Source of the DNA: Heliomarina sp018223035
Lineage (GTDB): Bacteria > Pseudomonadota > Alphaproteobacteria > Rhodobacterales > Rhodobacteraceae
Direction: 5' to 3'
DNA length: 64,000 nucleotides
Assembly: GCA_018223035.1 (NCBI GenBank)
Contig: JAAEZD010000001.1
Location: 62,001 to 126,000, forward strand
Shown: positions 16,977-25,625 of the stretch, in pieces
Layout of the letters: every line of letters starts with the position of its first letter
How positions within the stretch are numbered: the first letter of the stretch is position 1
Translations under genes and position numbers: made by a program
Notes under the pieces: model-generated
What the model was told of the DNA's origin: nothing
The model's database searches: none
The model's input: the letters and a program-made list of their open reading frames with translations, nothing else

Positions 16977-17486
16977 TCAGGTTTTGCTGAACCAGCCCTT
17001 TTTCGCAGGCGCTTCTTCGGCGACGGGCTCGCCTTCTTCGGCGGGGCCTTCGATCTGCTCGACAAAGTTAGAAAAGAACTGATCAGCCATCTTCTTGGCA
17101 AACCCGTCGATCAGCCGGCTGCCCAACTGCGCGAGCTTGCCGCCGACCTTGGCCTCGACATCATAGCTGAGCAACGTGCCACCGGTGTCGGTTGGCTCCA
17201 ACGTGACCACCGCCCCACCCTTGGCAAATCCTGCCGCACCGCCCTTGCCTTCGCCGGTGATGGTCATCTTTTCGTTTTCGACCATGTCGGTCATCGTGAC
17301 CTGACCTTTGAACGTCGCTTTGACAGGCCCGACCTTCTGGACGACCGTTGCCTCGTAGCCATCCTGCGGATTGCCGGTGACTTCCTGCGCGCCGGGCACG
17401 CAGTTCTTCAGCATATCGGGATCAAGAAGGGCTGCGTAAACCGTTGCGGGGTCTGCCTTGATCTCGCGCTGATCGCTCATCTGCAT
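16977..17486 (-). CDS. SRPBCC/CoxG-like protein
   Basis: 169-residue protein of the CoxG (carbon monoxide dehydrogenase subunit G) family within the SRPBCC/START-like fold. Landmarks are the N-terminal ADPATVYAALLDPDMLKNCVPG, split here as ADPATVYAALLD and LKNCVPGAQ, and the closing segment around KKMADQFFSNFVEQ. A charged tail ends in KKGWFSKT, as in CoxG proteins thought to associate with membranes. No molybdenum hydroxylase genes are adjacent, so a CO dehydrogenase role is not supported. The ATG at 17486 has GAGGAG 8 bases upstream; ATG at 17480 is an alternative. Divergent from the EamA gene at 17666. Confidence 0.85.
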   Translation of the reverse strand: MQMSDQREIKADPATVYAALLDPDMLKNCVPGAQEVTGNPQDGYEATVVQKVGPVKATFKGQVTMTDMVENEKMTITGEGKGGAAGFAKGGAVVTLEPTDTGGTLLSYDVEAKVGGKLAQLGSRLIDGFAKKMADQFFSNFVEQIEGPAEEGEPVAEEAPAKKGWFSKT

Positions 17487-17665
17487 TGGGGTGGCTCCTC
17501 TTGATGAATACCCGTGGCCTTGATTTCTAAACGAGAACTTGCCGTTACGCCAATACGAACTCTGCAAGGAAATGTCGGAAACAGACCTTGCAGCAAATAC
17601 CGACCATGGTAGCACAGTCGCGTACCGGTCGTGGCAACGCGCCTGAGAGAAGTCGGAGGAACCCC

Positions 17666-18649
17666 ATGAAACTGATGCCGACAAACCATGCTGCCTCGGG
17701 CATCTTTTTCATTCTTGCGGGCGTTCTTGCGATGTCCATCAACGATCTGCTGATCAAATCCCTGTCCGGCGGCTATCCCCTGCACCAGATCGTGTTTATC
17801 CGCTCAGCGATCGGCATAGGTTTCAGCCTGTTACTTGTGCAGCTTGAAGGCGGCTGGTCGATCCTCAAGCCCAAAGCGCCCTGGTTGCAGCTTTGCCGGG
17901 CCTTGTTGGTTGTCGTGTCGAACATGACCTATTTCGTTGCCATCGCGGCCCTGCCACTGGCCAATGCTACCGCGCTGTTCTTTGTCGCGCCGCTGTTCAT
18001 CACGGTGCTGTCGATCCCCCTGCTGGGCGAGAAAGTCGGCCCGCTTAGGATGGGGGCTGTGCTAGTCGGCTTTATCGGCGTCGTCATTATGCAGCGCCCC
18101 TGGGCGGCGGCCGGATCGCTTGAGGTCAGCCGCATCATTCTGCTCCTGCCGGTGTTCGCCGCCCTGACCTATGCGCTGATGCAGCTTTTGACCCGCAGGC
18201 TGGGCGCCACCAGCAAGGCCTCGGCCCTTTCCGTATATATACAGGGGACGTTCATGATCGTCTCGATAGGGTTTTACCTCGTCGCAGGCGACGGGCACTT
18301 CGTCGAAGGCGTGGACAATCCCAGTCTGCTCTTCCTCCTGCGCGCCTGGGTCTGGCCGCAGGATGGCGACTGGGGGCCGCTGATCGGGCTGGGACTCAAC
18401 TCGGCGATCATCGGCTATTGCGTGAGCCAGGCCTACCGCATGACCGACGCGGCGACGCTTGCCCCGTTCGAATATGCTGGCCTGCCGCTGGCCGTGTTGT
18501 GGGGCTGGCTCTTCTGGTCCGACCTGCCGGATCTGACAATCTGGATTGGCATGGCGCTTATCATCGGATCGGGTCTTTTCGTATTCCTGCGCGAAAAGCA
18601 AAAGTCGCGCGCCATTGCCAGATCAGTCAGGATCAGAACCCGCGCCTGA
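17666..18649 (+). CDS. EamA/DMT-family transporter
   Basis: 327-residue drug/metabolite transporter with ten predicted helices. The conserved first helix (GIFFILAGVLAMSINDLLIK) and the IVFIRSAIGIGF and ALPLANATALFFVAPLF segments mark the EamA repeat. The second half is longer than usual, with an extra loop (VEGVDNPSLLFLLRAWVWPQ). I chose ATG 17666 because CGGAGGA lies five bases upstream; a longer reading from 17588 runs into the divergent promoter spacer. Transport substrate unknown; likely an exporter. It is separate from the Anbu locus downstream, with an imperfect terminator between. Confidence 0.85.
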   Translation: MKLMPTNHAASGIFFILAGVLAMSINDLLIKSLSGGYPLHQIVFIRSAIGIGFSLLLVQLEGGWSILKPKAPWLQLCRALLVVVSNMTYFVAIAALPLANATALFFVAPLFITVLSIPLLGEKVGPLRMGAVLVGFIGVVIMQRPWAAAGSLEVSRIILLLPVFAALTYALMQLLTRRLGATSKASALSVYIQGTFMIVSIGFYLVAGDGHFVEGVDNPSLLFLLRAWVWPQDGDWGPLIGLGLNSAIIGYCVSQAYRMTDAATLAPFEYAGLPLAVLWGWLFWSDLPDLTIWIGMALIIGSGLFVFLREKQKSRAIARSVRIRTRA

Positions 18650-18688
18650 CGCCCGTTTCATACGAACGGCACGCCGCCAAACCACTTT

Positions 18689-18723
18689 AGGTTGCGACGC
18701 CGCGCGCTGCCGTCTAACCTTTT
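18689..18723 (+). terminator. Imperfect hairpin terminator after the EamA gene
   Basis: AGGTT (18689-18693) pairs with AACCT (18716-18720), and GACG (18696-18699) pairs with CGTC (18711-18714), followed by a short T-run. It ends about 75 bases after the EamA stop. The remaining spacer to the Anbu locus (to 18897) shows no other clear signal. Confidence 0.4.
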
Positions 18724-18897
18724 GACTGAAAGCCCGGCATTCGACCGGGCCACCGACCAAGATGGGGCCCAATCGTTTGAAAACAGACAGGAAATACAAG
18801 CCTAAGAAACAGGCAGGCGGGTCCATCCGAAGGACGGCGGAATATTCCCGGCACTGTCTCCTGTTGTCGAAACAAAGAAACCCACTATGGTTAAGTC

Positions 18898-20325
18898 ATG
18901 GTTGGTGAAAACAAATTTTTCGACGAGATGAACGGCCACAACGGCACTGTCCGTGATGCCTATGCGGCCTATCACGATTGGTTTGCTGAACAGGACGCCG
19001 AACGTCTCGCAAAGAAATCGCAGGATGCCGAGACATTCTTCCGGCGGACCGGCATTACCTTTAACGTTTACGGCCAGAGCGAGGCGCAGGAGCGTCTGAT
19101 CCCCTTTGATCTGGTCCCGCGTATCCTTGCCCAACGGGAATGGACGAAGCTGGCAAAAGGCATCGAGCAGCGGGTCGCCGCGATCAACGCCTTTTTGCAT
19201 GACATCTATAACCGTCAGGAAATCCTGCGCGCCGGACGCGTGCCCAAGCACCTAATCGAAGGGAACGAAGCCTTTCTGCCGCAAATGCTGGGTTTCAGCC
19301 CGCCGGGCCAAGTCTACACCCACATCGTCGGCACCGACATCGTGCGCACCGGCGAAGGCGATTTCTTTGTTCTCGAAGACAACGCGCGCACGCCATCGGG
19401 CGTGTCCTACATGCTCGAAAACCGCGAGACGATGCTCCAGATGTTCCCCGAGCTGTTCTCCAAGATCAAGGTTCAGCCGGTCAGCGACTATCCCAAGAAC
19501 CTGCGCCGCTCGCTTGCCGCCTGTGCGCCGAGTTCGGCCGGATCGAAGCCGACCATCGCCGTGCTGACACCGGGCATCTACAACTCGGCCTATTTCGAAC
19601 ATTCCTTCCTCGCCGACCAGATGGGCGCGGAACTGGTCGAAGGCCATGACCTGCGGGTGGTCGATGGCCATATCGCGATGCGCACGACCCAGGGGTACAA
19701 GCGGATCGACGTGATTTACCGCCGGATCGACGACGATTTTCTCGACCCGCTGACCTTCAATCCGGAATCCATGCTGGGCGTCCCCGGCATCATGGACGTC
19801 TACCGCGCGGGCAACATCACCATCGCCAACGCGCCCGGCGCAGGCATCGCGGATGACAAGGCGATCTATTCCTACATGCCGGATATCGTCGAGTTTTACA
19901 CTGGCGAGAAGGCCATCCTGAAGAATGTCGAGACATGGCGTTGCGGTGAACCCGGCGCGCTTCAATACGTGCTCGATAACCTCAAGGATCTGGTGGTCAA
20001 AGAGGTGCACGGCTCGGGCGGCTACGGCATGCTCGTTGGCCCCGCCGCCAGCAAGAAAGAGCTCGCTACCTTTGCCGAAAAGCTCAAGGCAAAGCCGGGC
20101 AATTACATCGCTCAGCCCACGCTTTCGCTCTCCACAGTCCCGATCTTTACGGAATCCGAACTGGCGCCGCGTCACGTCGATTTGCGGCCCTTCGTGCTGG
20201 TATCGCCACAGGGCATCAATATCGTCCCCGGCGGCCTGACCCGCGTCGCGCTCGCCAAAGGATCGCTTGTCGTCAACTCGAGCCAGGGCGGCGGCACCAA
20301 GGACACCTGGGTGCTGGAGGACTGA
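18898..20325 (+). CDS. Circularly permuted ATP-grasp protein of the Anbu locus (COG2308 type)
   Basis: 475-residue cytoplasmic protein of the circularly permuted ATP-grasp family (formerly DUF404/DUF407), predicted to form amide bonds at ATP cost, possibly a peptide synthetase or ligase. Key residues look intact: the metal-binding acidic/Asn segment LEDNARTPSG near residue 158, the catalytic arginines in YRRIDDDFLDPL, and the lysine plus glycine-rich loop VKEVHGSGGYGML near residue 366. It opens a four-gene plus-strand operon with alpha-E, transglutaminase and Anbu genes, the set described for bacterial Anbu loci. Substrate and product are unknown. The closest in-window paralogue, at 39082, has lost these residues. 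Confidence 0.9.
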   Translation: MVGENKFFDEMNGHNGTVRDAYAAYHDWFAEQDAERLAKKSQDAETFFRRTGITFNVYGQSEAQERLIPFDLVPRILAQREWTKLAKGIEQRVAAINAFLHDIYNRQEILRAGRVPKHLIEGNEAFLPQMLGFSPPGQVYTHIVGTDIVRTGEGDFFVLEDNARTPSGVSYMLENRETMLQMFPELFSKIKVQPVSDYPKNLRRSLAACAPSSAGSKPTIAVLTPGIYNSAYFEHSFLADQMGAELVEGHDLRVVDGHIAMRTTQGYKRIDVIYRRIDDDFLDPLTFNPESMLGVPGIMDVYRAGNITIANAPGAGIADDKAIYSYMPDIVEFYTGEKAILKNVETWRCGEPGALQYVLDNLKDLVVKEVHGSGGYGMLVGPAASKKELATFAEKLKAKPGNYIAQPTLSLSTVPIFTESELAPRHVDLRPFVLVSPQGINIVPGGLTRVALAKGSLVVNSSQGGGTKDTWVLED

Positions 20326-20329
20326 GAAA

Positions 20330-21271
20330 ATGCTAGGAAAGACAGCCGGCGGCCTCTACTGGATGTTCCGCTACCTTGAGCGTACGGAAAATATCGCGCG
20401 CCTGATCGAGGCCGGATTCCGCATTGCGCTGACCCGCTCGACAGACGCCGAATCCGAATGGAAATCGGTCGTGACGACCTCGGGCGTTTCTGCCGGATAC
20501 GCGGCGAAATACGACAATTACACCGCTACCAACGTAGTCGACTACCTTTTGCGCGACACGTCCAACCCTTCCAGCGTGACCTCGGTCACCGGGGCGGCCC
20601 GCGACAATGCGCGTCTGGTGCGCACCGCGCTGACCACCGAAGTCTGGGAAGCCGTCAACGAAACATGGATGACGCTGACAGAGCTGTTGGCAAATCCGGT
20701 TCGCGAAACCGAACTGCCGTCGGTTCTGAACACGATCCGCCAGCAAAGTGCGCTGGTCCGGGGCGCGCTTCACGGCACAATGCTGCGCAATGACATCTAC
20801 GATTTCTCGCGCATCGGCACCTTTATCGAACGGGCGGACAACACCGCGCGGATCATCGACGTCAAGTATTACACCCTTTTGCCGAACACGAGCTTTGTCG
20901 GATCATCGCTCGACAACGTGCAGTGGGAAACCGTGCTGCGTTCAGTCTCGGCACATCGTTCCTTCCGCTGGCTCGGCGAAAGCGAAATGACCGCCTCTGG
21001 CATTGCCGATTTCCTGATCCTCGACCGCCGCCTACCCCGTTCGCTTTCCTTCTGCATCGGCCAGATCGTCAGCAATCTGGACTATCTGGCCGAGGATTAC
21101 GGCGAACGTCATGCCTGCCACGAGATGGCTGAAAAGATTCAGTCCCGGCTCAAAAACCGTGACATCGAGTCGATTTTCGACGAAGGTCTGCATGAATTCA
21201 TCACCGCTTTCATTCGGGATATAAATTCGCTCGGCCAGCAGATCGAAAGCGATTTCCGGTTTGGCGGCTAG
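20330..21271 (+). CDS. Alpha-E domain protein of the Anbu locus (COG2307)
   Basis: 313-residue, predicted all-helical protein of the alpha-E family (DUF403), which always travels with circularly permuted ATP-grasp and transglutaminase genes. The family signature LYWMFRYLERTENIARLIE, given here as its two halves LYWMFRYLERTE and NIARLIEAG, opens the protein at residues 9-26, and a related FIERADNTARIIDV stretch appears near residue 165. No catalytic motif is known for the family. ATG 20330 follows the ATP-grasp stop by four bases. In the second locus the homologous domain is fused to the ATP-grasp, which supports physical interaction here. Confidence 0.9.
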   Translation: MLGKTAGGLYWMFRYLERTENIARLIEAGFRIALTRSTDAESEWKSVVTTSGVSAGYAAKYDNYTATNVVDYLLRDTSNPSSVTSVTGAARDNARLVRTALTTEVWEAVNETWMTLTELLANPVRETELPSVLNTIRQQSALVRGALHGTMLRNDIYDFSRIGTFIERADNTARIIDVKYYTLLPNTSFVGSSLDNVQWETVLRSVSAHRSFRWLGESEMTASGIADFLILDRRLPRSLSFCIGQIVSNLDYLAEDYGERHACHEMAEKIQSRLKNRDIESIFDEGLHEFITAFIRDINSLGQQIESDFRFGG

Positions 21272-21286
21272 AACGGAACCGACGTT

Positions 21287-22084
21287 TTGCATCTGACCAT
21301 CACCCACACAACGCGTTACAGCTACGAAACTCCGGTCCATTACGCGCTTCAGAAAATCCGGCTGATTCCGCGCGACACACCCCAGCAGCGGATCAATGAC
21401 TGGAAGGTGCAGATCACCGGCGGCAACCGCGAAGTGATCTACCACGACCAGCACGGCAACGTGACCGAGCTGATGCAGATAGACCCTGGCGCGACCGAGG
21501 TGTCTATCACTGCCTCTGGTCGCGTGGAAACACGCGATACCGCCGGGATTCTCGGCAAGGTCTACGGGTCCATCCCGCTCTGGCTGTACCTTCAGCACAG
21601 CAAACTGACGAAACCCGGCGACGGCATTCGCGAAATCGCGGCCAGGCTCGAGGCGGCGCAGGACAAGCTGACAGGGCTGCACGACATGTCCGCACGGATC
21701 GCCGAGGCGGTTAAGTACGGATCAGGCCAAACCTATGCCGGAACCACCGCCGAAGAGGCTCTGAAAGGCGGCAAGGGCGTCTGTCAGGACCACGCGCAGA
21801 TCTTCATCTCCGCCGCGCGCGCGGCAGGTATCCCGGCCCGCTACGTCAGCGGCTACCTGATGATGAAGGACCGGGTCGAGCAAAGCGCGACCCACGCATG
21901 GGCCGAGGCGCATCTGGATACACTCGGCTGGGTCGGGTTCGACGTCTCCAACGCCCAATCCCCCGACGAGCACTACGTCAACGTGGCAACCGGGCGGGAT
22001 TATCTGGACGCGGCGCCGATTTCAGGATTGCGTCAGGGCTCTGGCGATGAATCAATGATTGTGTCGCTGCAAGTCCAACAGTAA
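21287..22084 (+). CDS. Transglutaminase-like cysteine protein of the Anbu locus
   Basis: 265-residue protein with an N-terminal beta-rich bacterial transglutaminase-associated domain (HLTITHTTRYSYETPV) and a transglutaminase/protease core. The catalytic triad is visible: Cys in GVCQDHAQ (~residue 164), His in THAWAEA (~203) and Asp in GFDVSNA (~218). In this family the fold can act as a protease or as an amide-forming or -breaking enzyme. It starts with TTG at 21287, 15 bases after the alpha-E stop, with GGAAC upstream. Likely processes or attaches the product of the ATP-grasp partner; that is inference from genomic association. Confidence 0.9.
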   Translation: MHLTITHTTRYSYETPVHYALQKIRLIPRDTPQQRINDWKVQITGGNREVIYHDQHGNVTELMQIDPGATEVSITASGRVETRDTAGILGKVYGSIPLWLYLQHSKLTKPGDGIREIAARLEAAQDKLTGLHDMSARIAEAVKYGSGQTYAGTTAEEALKGGKGVCQDHAQIFISAARAAGIPARYVSGYLMMKDRVEQSATHAWAEAHLDTLGWVGFDVSNAQSPDEHYVNVATGRDYLDAAPISGLRQGSGDESMIVSLQVQQ

Positions 22085-22124
22085 TAAACGGTCCACGCGC
22101 CTCCTAATCCTTGTCGGAAATTTC

Positions 22125-22856
22125 ATGACATACTGCGTTGGCCTCAGCCTTGATCGGGGACTTGTTTTCATGTCCGACACCCGCACTAACGCGGGCGTCG
22201 ATAACTTTTCCGTAACGCGCAAGATGTTCACCTTCGAGGTCCCGGGCGAGCGGTTCATCACGATCATGACCGCCGGAAACCTTGCAACGACGCAGGCGCT
22301 GATCAGCCTGCTCGAGGAACGCTCCAAGGCGGCCTCGGATCGCGACCCGACGATCCTCAAGGTGCCGTCGATGTTTCAGGTCGCCCGGCTGATCGGCGCG
22401 ACGCTCAAGGAAGTCATCAGCGACAGCACCAGCGAAGGCCAGACCTCGGATGCCGGGTTCCGCGCCACGCTGATCGTCGGCGGCCAGATCGAAGGCGGCC
22501 CTCCCCGGCTGTTCCTGATCTACCCCGAGGGCAATTTCGTCGAAGCGACCGAAGACACACCGTTTTTCCAGATCGGTGAAACAAAGTACGGCAAGCCGAT
22601 CCTTGTGCGGACCTATGACCCCAGCATGAGCTTCAACGAGGCCGCCAAGCTATTGCTCGTCTCGTTCGATTCAACGGTAAAGGCAAACCTTTCCGTTGGC
22701 CTGCCCTTCGACCTGATCACCTATGAAAAGGACACTTTTCAGGTTCACAAGAAGATCCGGATCGAGCAGGACGACCCGATGTACCATTCGATTTCCACCG
22801 GCTGGGGCGATGCCCTCCGCGCGGCCTTCGATCTCCTGCCCTCCTACGAACTTTAA
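22125..22856 (+). CDS. Anbu-type proteasome-like peptidase (COG3484)
   Basis: 243-residue Ntn-hydrolase of the Anbu (ancestral beta subunit) family, related to HslV and the proteasome beta subunit. Starting at ATG 22125, removal of Met exposes Thr1 (MTYCVGL), the nucleophile. Asp17 (VFMSDTR) and a Lys at about position 32 (VTRKMF) fall where the catalytic Asp17/Lys33 of proteasome subunits lie. There is no propeptide. Anbu forms open helical rings rather than closed barrels in studied cases, and its substrate is unresolved. It is the last gene of the ATP-grasp/alpha-E/transglutaminase operon, 40 bases after the transglutaminase stop. No HslU or other unfoldase ATPase is nearby. Confidence 0.92.
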   Translation: MTYCVGLSLDRGLVFMSDTRTNAGVDNFSVTRKMFTFEVPGERFITIMTAGNLATTQALISLLEERSKAASDRDPTILKVPSMFQVARLIGATLKEVISDSTSEGQTSDAGFRATLIVGGQIEGGPPRLFLIYPEGNFVEATEDTPFFQIGETKYGKPILVRTYDPSMSFNEAAKLLLVSFDSTVKANLSVGLPFDLITYEKDTFQVHKKIRIEQDDPMYHSISTGWGDALRAAFDLLPSYEL

Positions 22857-22879
22857 ATTTCGGAAATCCACATTTTTTT

Positions 22880-22905
22880 GGAACCCAGCGGCGGGTTCAG
22901 GAGTT
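22880..22905 (+). promoter_or_regulatory. Possible EcfG-type promoter before the AI-2E gene
   Basis: GGAAC at 22880-22884 and AGTT at 22902-22905 are 17 bases apart, close to the alphaproteobacterial EcfG consensus GGAAC-N16-17-CGTT with one mismatch in the -10. It ends about 80 bases before the AI-2E start. A single mismatch in a four-base -10 makes this weak evidence. Confidence 0.3.
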
Positions 22906-22986
22906 AGGTGAAGTGCCACTGTCATCGGTGGCTAAAAAGCGGCTCCCCTCGCACAATTTCGGCCTTTGGCTAATTGACTGTTTTAA

Positions 22987-24108
22987 ATGGATTTTGACCG
23001 CTTGATGGACAACGAAATTTCTCCGACCACCGAAAATCCAATCACAGAAAAAACCAGCTTGCTGCGCACCCCTGTCCGCGAAAGTTCGGCACTCATCCGG
23101 GTCGCCGTCATTCTTGTTTCGCTCGTCATTGTCTTTGCCGTACTGGATTATGCTCAGAATTTTTTTGGCCCCGTGCTGGCGGCCTTTGTTCTGGGCATCG
23201 TGCTTTCGCCGGTCTCACGTCTCTGGATGCGGCTGAACCTTCGTCCGGCGCTTGCTGCACTTGCGACGCTGGTCATCGTACTTCTTGCGCTCGCCACGAT
23301 CGTGCTGGTCCTTGAACCCTACGTCAGTCAGGCGCTGGACCGCGCGCCCATGATCTGGCGAGAATTCCGCGAAGCCATCGAAGGCGCCCGCCAGATGCTC
23401 CAGGGTCTGGACGAGATCTCCAAGGATGTTGCCGCCTCGGTCGATCCCGAAACCCCGCGTGAGGCCGCCTCGGAAGGCTCGATGAACATGCCCAGCGCCT
23501 CGGATGCGCTTTTCTACGCGCCGCAGGTTCTGGGTCAGGTGATGATCTTCGCCGGGACGCTCTATTTCTTCCTGCTGGTCCGGGTCGAGGTCTATTCCTG
23601 GATAGGCGCGTCGCTCAAAAAGCTGACCGAGCATGACTTTGAATTCGCGGAACAGCAGGTCGCCCGATACGTGCTGACCATCACCTCGGTCAATCTTGTT
23701 TTTGGCTGCCTTGTCGCGGGGGCCATGCAGTTGTTCGGCATGCCTGCCCCGATCTTTTGGGGAATGCTCGCCTTTCTTCTGAACTTTATCCTCTATCTCG
23801 GCCCCATTGTTATGGGGTTCACCCTCTTGGTGACAGGTCTCGTGGTCTTCGACGGGCCGATCAGTGTCGCGCCCGCCGCGCTCTACATGTGCATGAACAT
23901 GATGGAGGGCCAGTTCGTCACCCCGGCCTTTGTCGGTCAGCAGATGAAAGTCAGCCCCCTGCTCGTCTTTCTGTCACTGGTGTTCTGGCTGTGGCTCTGG
24001 GGACCGCTCGGCGGCATCATCGCCCTGCCCTTGATGATCTGGATGATCACCATCGCCGAGGCCTCTCTGGGTCAGACCATTTCTTCGGGGATCCCCGGCA
24101 AGGAATGA
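22987..24108 (+). CDS. AI-2E/PerM-family transporter
   Basis: 373-residue membrane protein of the AI-2E exporter family (TqsA/PerM/YdiK). Typical features are the N-terminal paired helices (VLDYAQNFFGPVLAAFVLG), a polar mid-region around residues 115-170, and the C-terminal core with YLGPIVMGF, EGQFVTPAFVGQQMKVSPL and GPLGGIIALPLM. The N-terminus is a polar stretch of ~35 residues. The start is uncertain: ATG 22987 or ATG 23005, neither with a good ribosome binding site. Substrates of the family vary, so a quorum-sensing role should not be assumed. Its 3' end overlaps the convergent phospholipase D gene by 37 bases. Confidence 0.87.
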   Translation: MDFDRLMDNEISPTTENPITEKTSLLRTPVRESSALIRVAVILVSLVIVFAVLDYAQNFFGPVLAAFVLGIVLSPVSRLWMRLNLRPALAALATLVIVLLALATIVLVLEPYVSQALDRAPMIWREFREAIEGARQMLQGLDEISKDVAASVDPETPREAASEGSMNMPSASDALFYAPQVLGQVMIFAGTLYFFLLVRVEVYSWIGASLKKLTEHDFEFAEQQVARYVLTITSVNLVFGCLVAGAMQLFGMPAPIFWGMLAFLLNFILYLGPIVMGFTLLVTGLVVFDGPISVAPAALYMCMNMMEGQFVTPAFVGQQMKVSPLLVFLSLVFWLWLWGPLGGIIALPLMIWMITIAEASLGQTISSGIPGKE

Positions 24109-25625
24109 CCGAACCGCCGCGCCGGGGCCGAGGTATAGGGCACGATGAACCCCTTGCGATCCTCGGGCTTGGCGCGCGCGTTCTCGCGGGCACGGTTGCG
24201 CCATGCTTCGACCGCCTGATCCGGATCAAAGAACGATTCGTTTATGCCCTCGACCAGCCAGTGCTCGAAACATTTCTTTTTCAGATGCGAGATGTGCTCG
24301 GGTTGAGATATTCTCACCCCCGCCTCGGTATCCCATTTCAGCGATCGACCGTTCAGGTTTGCCGAGGAAACGACGGCTTCACGGTGGTCGAAGATCGACA
24401 CCTTCGCATGCACGTAGATGATCGGTGCCCCGTAAATCCTGCTCCGGTCGGGTGTGTCGCTGGGCACGGGTCGCGCCGGGGACCCGATGAAAATCCTGTC
24501 ACCAAAAGCCTCGCGCAGAATCTTGACGCTTTTTGCCTGCAAGTATTCCCCGTAGCGGGCGTCTCCCGCTGAAGACTGTTCAAAGGCGACGTCATCCGGG
24601 GCCGCTGGCAGAATCAGTATGAGTTTCAATGCCGTATTCTTCTTGGCCGCCATGGCAAAACTCTTGGCCAATTTCACATCCCGAAAGAACTGGCTTTCGA
24701 GGTAAATCAGGTTCTCCGACCGCGCGACGGTAGCGTGATGAAAATCCGACAATTCCGTTACGCAGACGCTCGGCGAAAGCCGGAACAGGTTCAGTTTCGG
24801 TTTGCGAGACAGAGTCCGCATCAGGTTTGGCAACTTGGGCGGGTCAATCCGGCGCAGAGTGACATCCTCGAAGGTCTCCAGATGCCGCAACGCATCTTCC
24901 ACTTCGGGGCCTTTAACGCTGACCTGTATGTCATGCCACGTTTCGTCGGCCGGTCTTTCATGCGCCGTTGTATCGTAGCGCCTGTCGTTCAGATCCAGCC
25001 CGCCGATGTACAAAAGATCCCGGTCGAAAACCGCGAGCTTTTGGTGATGGGTAACCGGAACAAGGAAAGGCAGCGGCAGCAGCCGCGCGCCCAGCTTATC
25101 CTTGAAGCGGCGAAGGTTGCGCCTCAGAAACGGTACTTCGGACATGAAACGATCAATATGCGCATGATCGTCGGTGTTGATCTTCGAAACCGTCTTTCGG
25201 ATTTCAAGATAGGTTCGCGGCCAAAGCGCAAGGCGCGTGATCGCCCCGACCCGCGCCGGATGCATCGACGCATGAACGCGCAGCAGATCCGGGTTCGTAG
25301 ACAGTTCACCGGCGGCGGCAATCGCACGAATCGAAGACCATGTGCCACGATGCAGGTCGGGGCGCAGCACAGGATCGAAATCGGTGATGGTCAGGTCGAT
25401 CGAAACACCGCGGCTTAGGGTGTGCGCGATCAGGTCCATCCAGGTGTCGCCGATTTCGAGCGCTTCGGGCGAATGCAGCTTTGTCCAGGGGTCAAAAATC
25501 CGGAACGCGAGCGTGACCTTCTCGCGCGCATTCAGAAACATGCGTTCGAATTCGGGGTAGGCTTCGCCGGCGGTTATAAAAACCTGAAAATCCCGAGAGG
25601 CCGCAGTTTGCGGGACCGGTCTCAT
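24072..25625 (-). CDS. Phospholipase D-family protein with two HKD motifs, in the stress operon
   Basis: 517-residue PLD superfamily enzyme. The first HxK-x4-D motif is HHQKLAVFDRDLLYIGG (~residue 200) and the second is HAKVSIFDHREAVVSS (~residue 400), each followed by the usual Asn-rich strand (GLDLNDR, SANLNGR). There is no signal peptide or N-terminal membrane helix, unlike cardiolipin synthases, so it probably acts on membrane lipids or nucleic acids from the cytoplasm. Its ATG overlaps the kinase stop (TGATG), making it the fourth gene of nepR-ecfG-kinase-PLD. This suggests stress-induced phospholipid remodelling, an inference from gene order. Confidence 0.88.
   Translation of the reverse strand: MRPVPQTAASRDFQVFITAGEAYPEFERMFLNAREKVTLAFRIFDPWTKLHSPEALEIGDTWMDLIAHTLSRGVSIDLTITDFDPVLRPDLHRGTWSSIRAIAAAGELSTNPDLLRVHASMHPARVGAITRLALWPRTYLEIRKTVSKINTDDHAHIDRFMSEVPFLRRNLRRFKDKLGARLLPLPFLVPVTHHQKLAVFDRDLLYIGGLDLNDRRYDTTAHERPADETWHDIQVSVKGPEVEDALRHLETFEDVTLRRIDPPKLPNLMRTLSRKPKLNLFRLSPSVCVTELSDFHHATVARSENLIYLESQFFRDVKLAKSFAMAAKKNTALKLILILPAAPDDVAFEQSSAGDARYGEYLQAKSVKILREAFGDRIFIGSPARPVPSDTPDRSRIYGAPIIYVHAKVSIFDHREAVVSSANLNGRSLKWDTEAGVRISQPEHISHLKKKCFEHWLVEGINESFFDPDQAVEAWRNRARENARAKPEDRKGFIVPYTSAPARRFGHSLPGIPEEMV

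Noticed and set aside
16977..17486. Carbon monoxide dehydrogenase accessory gene
   Set aside because: No coxL/coxM/coxS genes nearby; SRPBCC proteins of this type are often unlinked to CO oxidation.
22987..24108. Autoinducer-2 exporter implying quorum sensing
   Set aside because: Family members carry varied substrates, and no lux or lsr gene is in the window.
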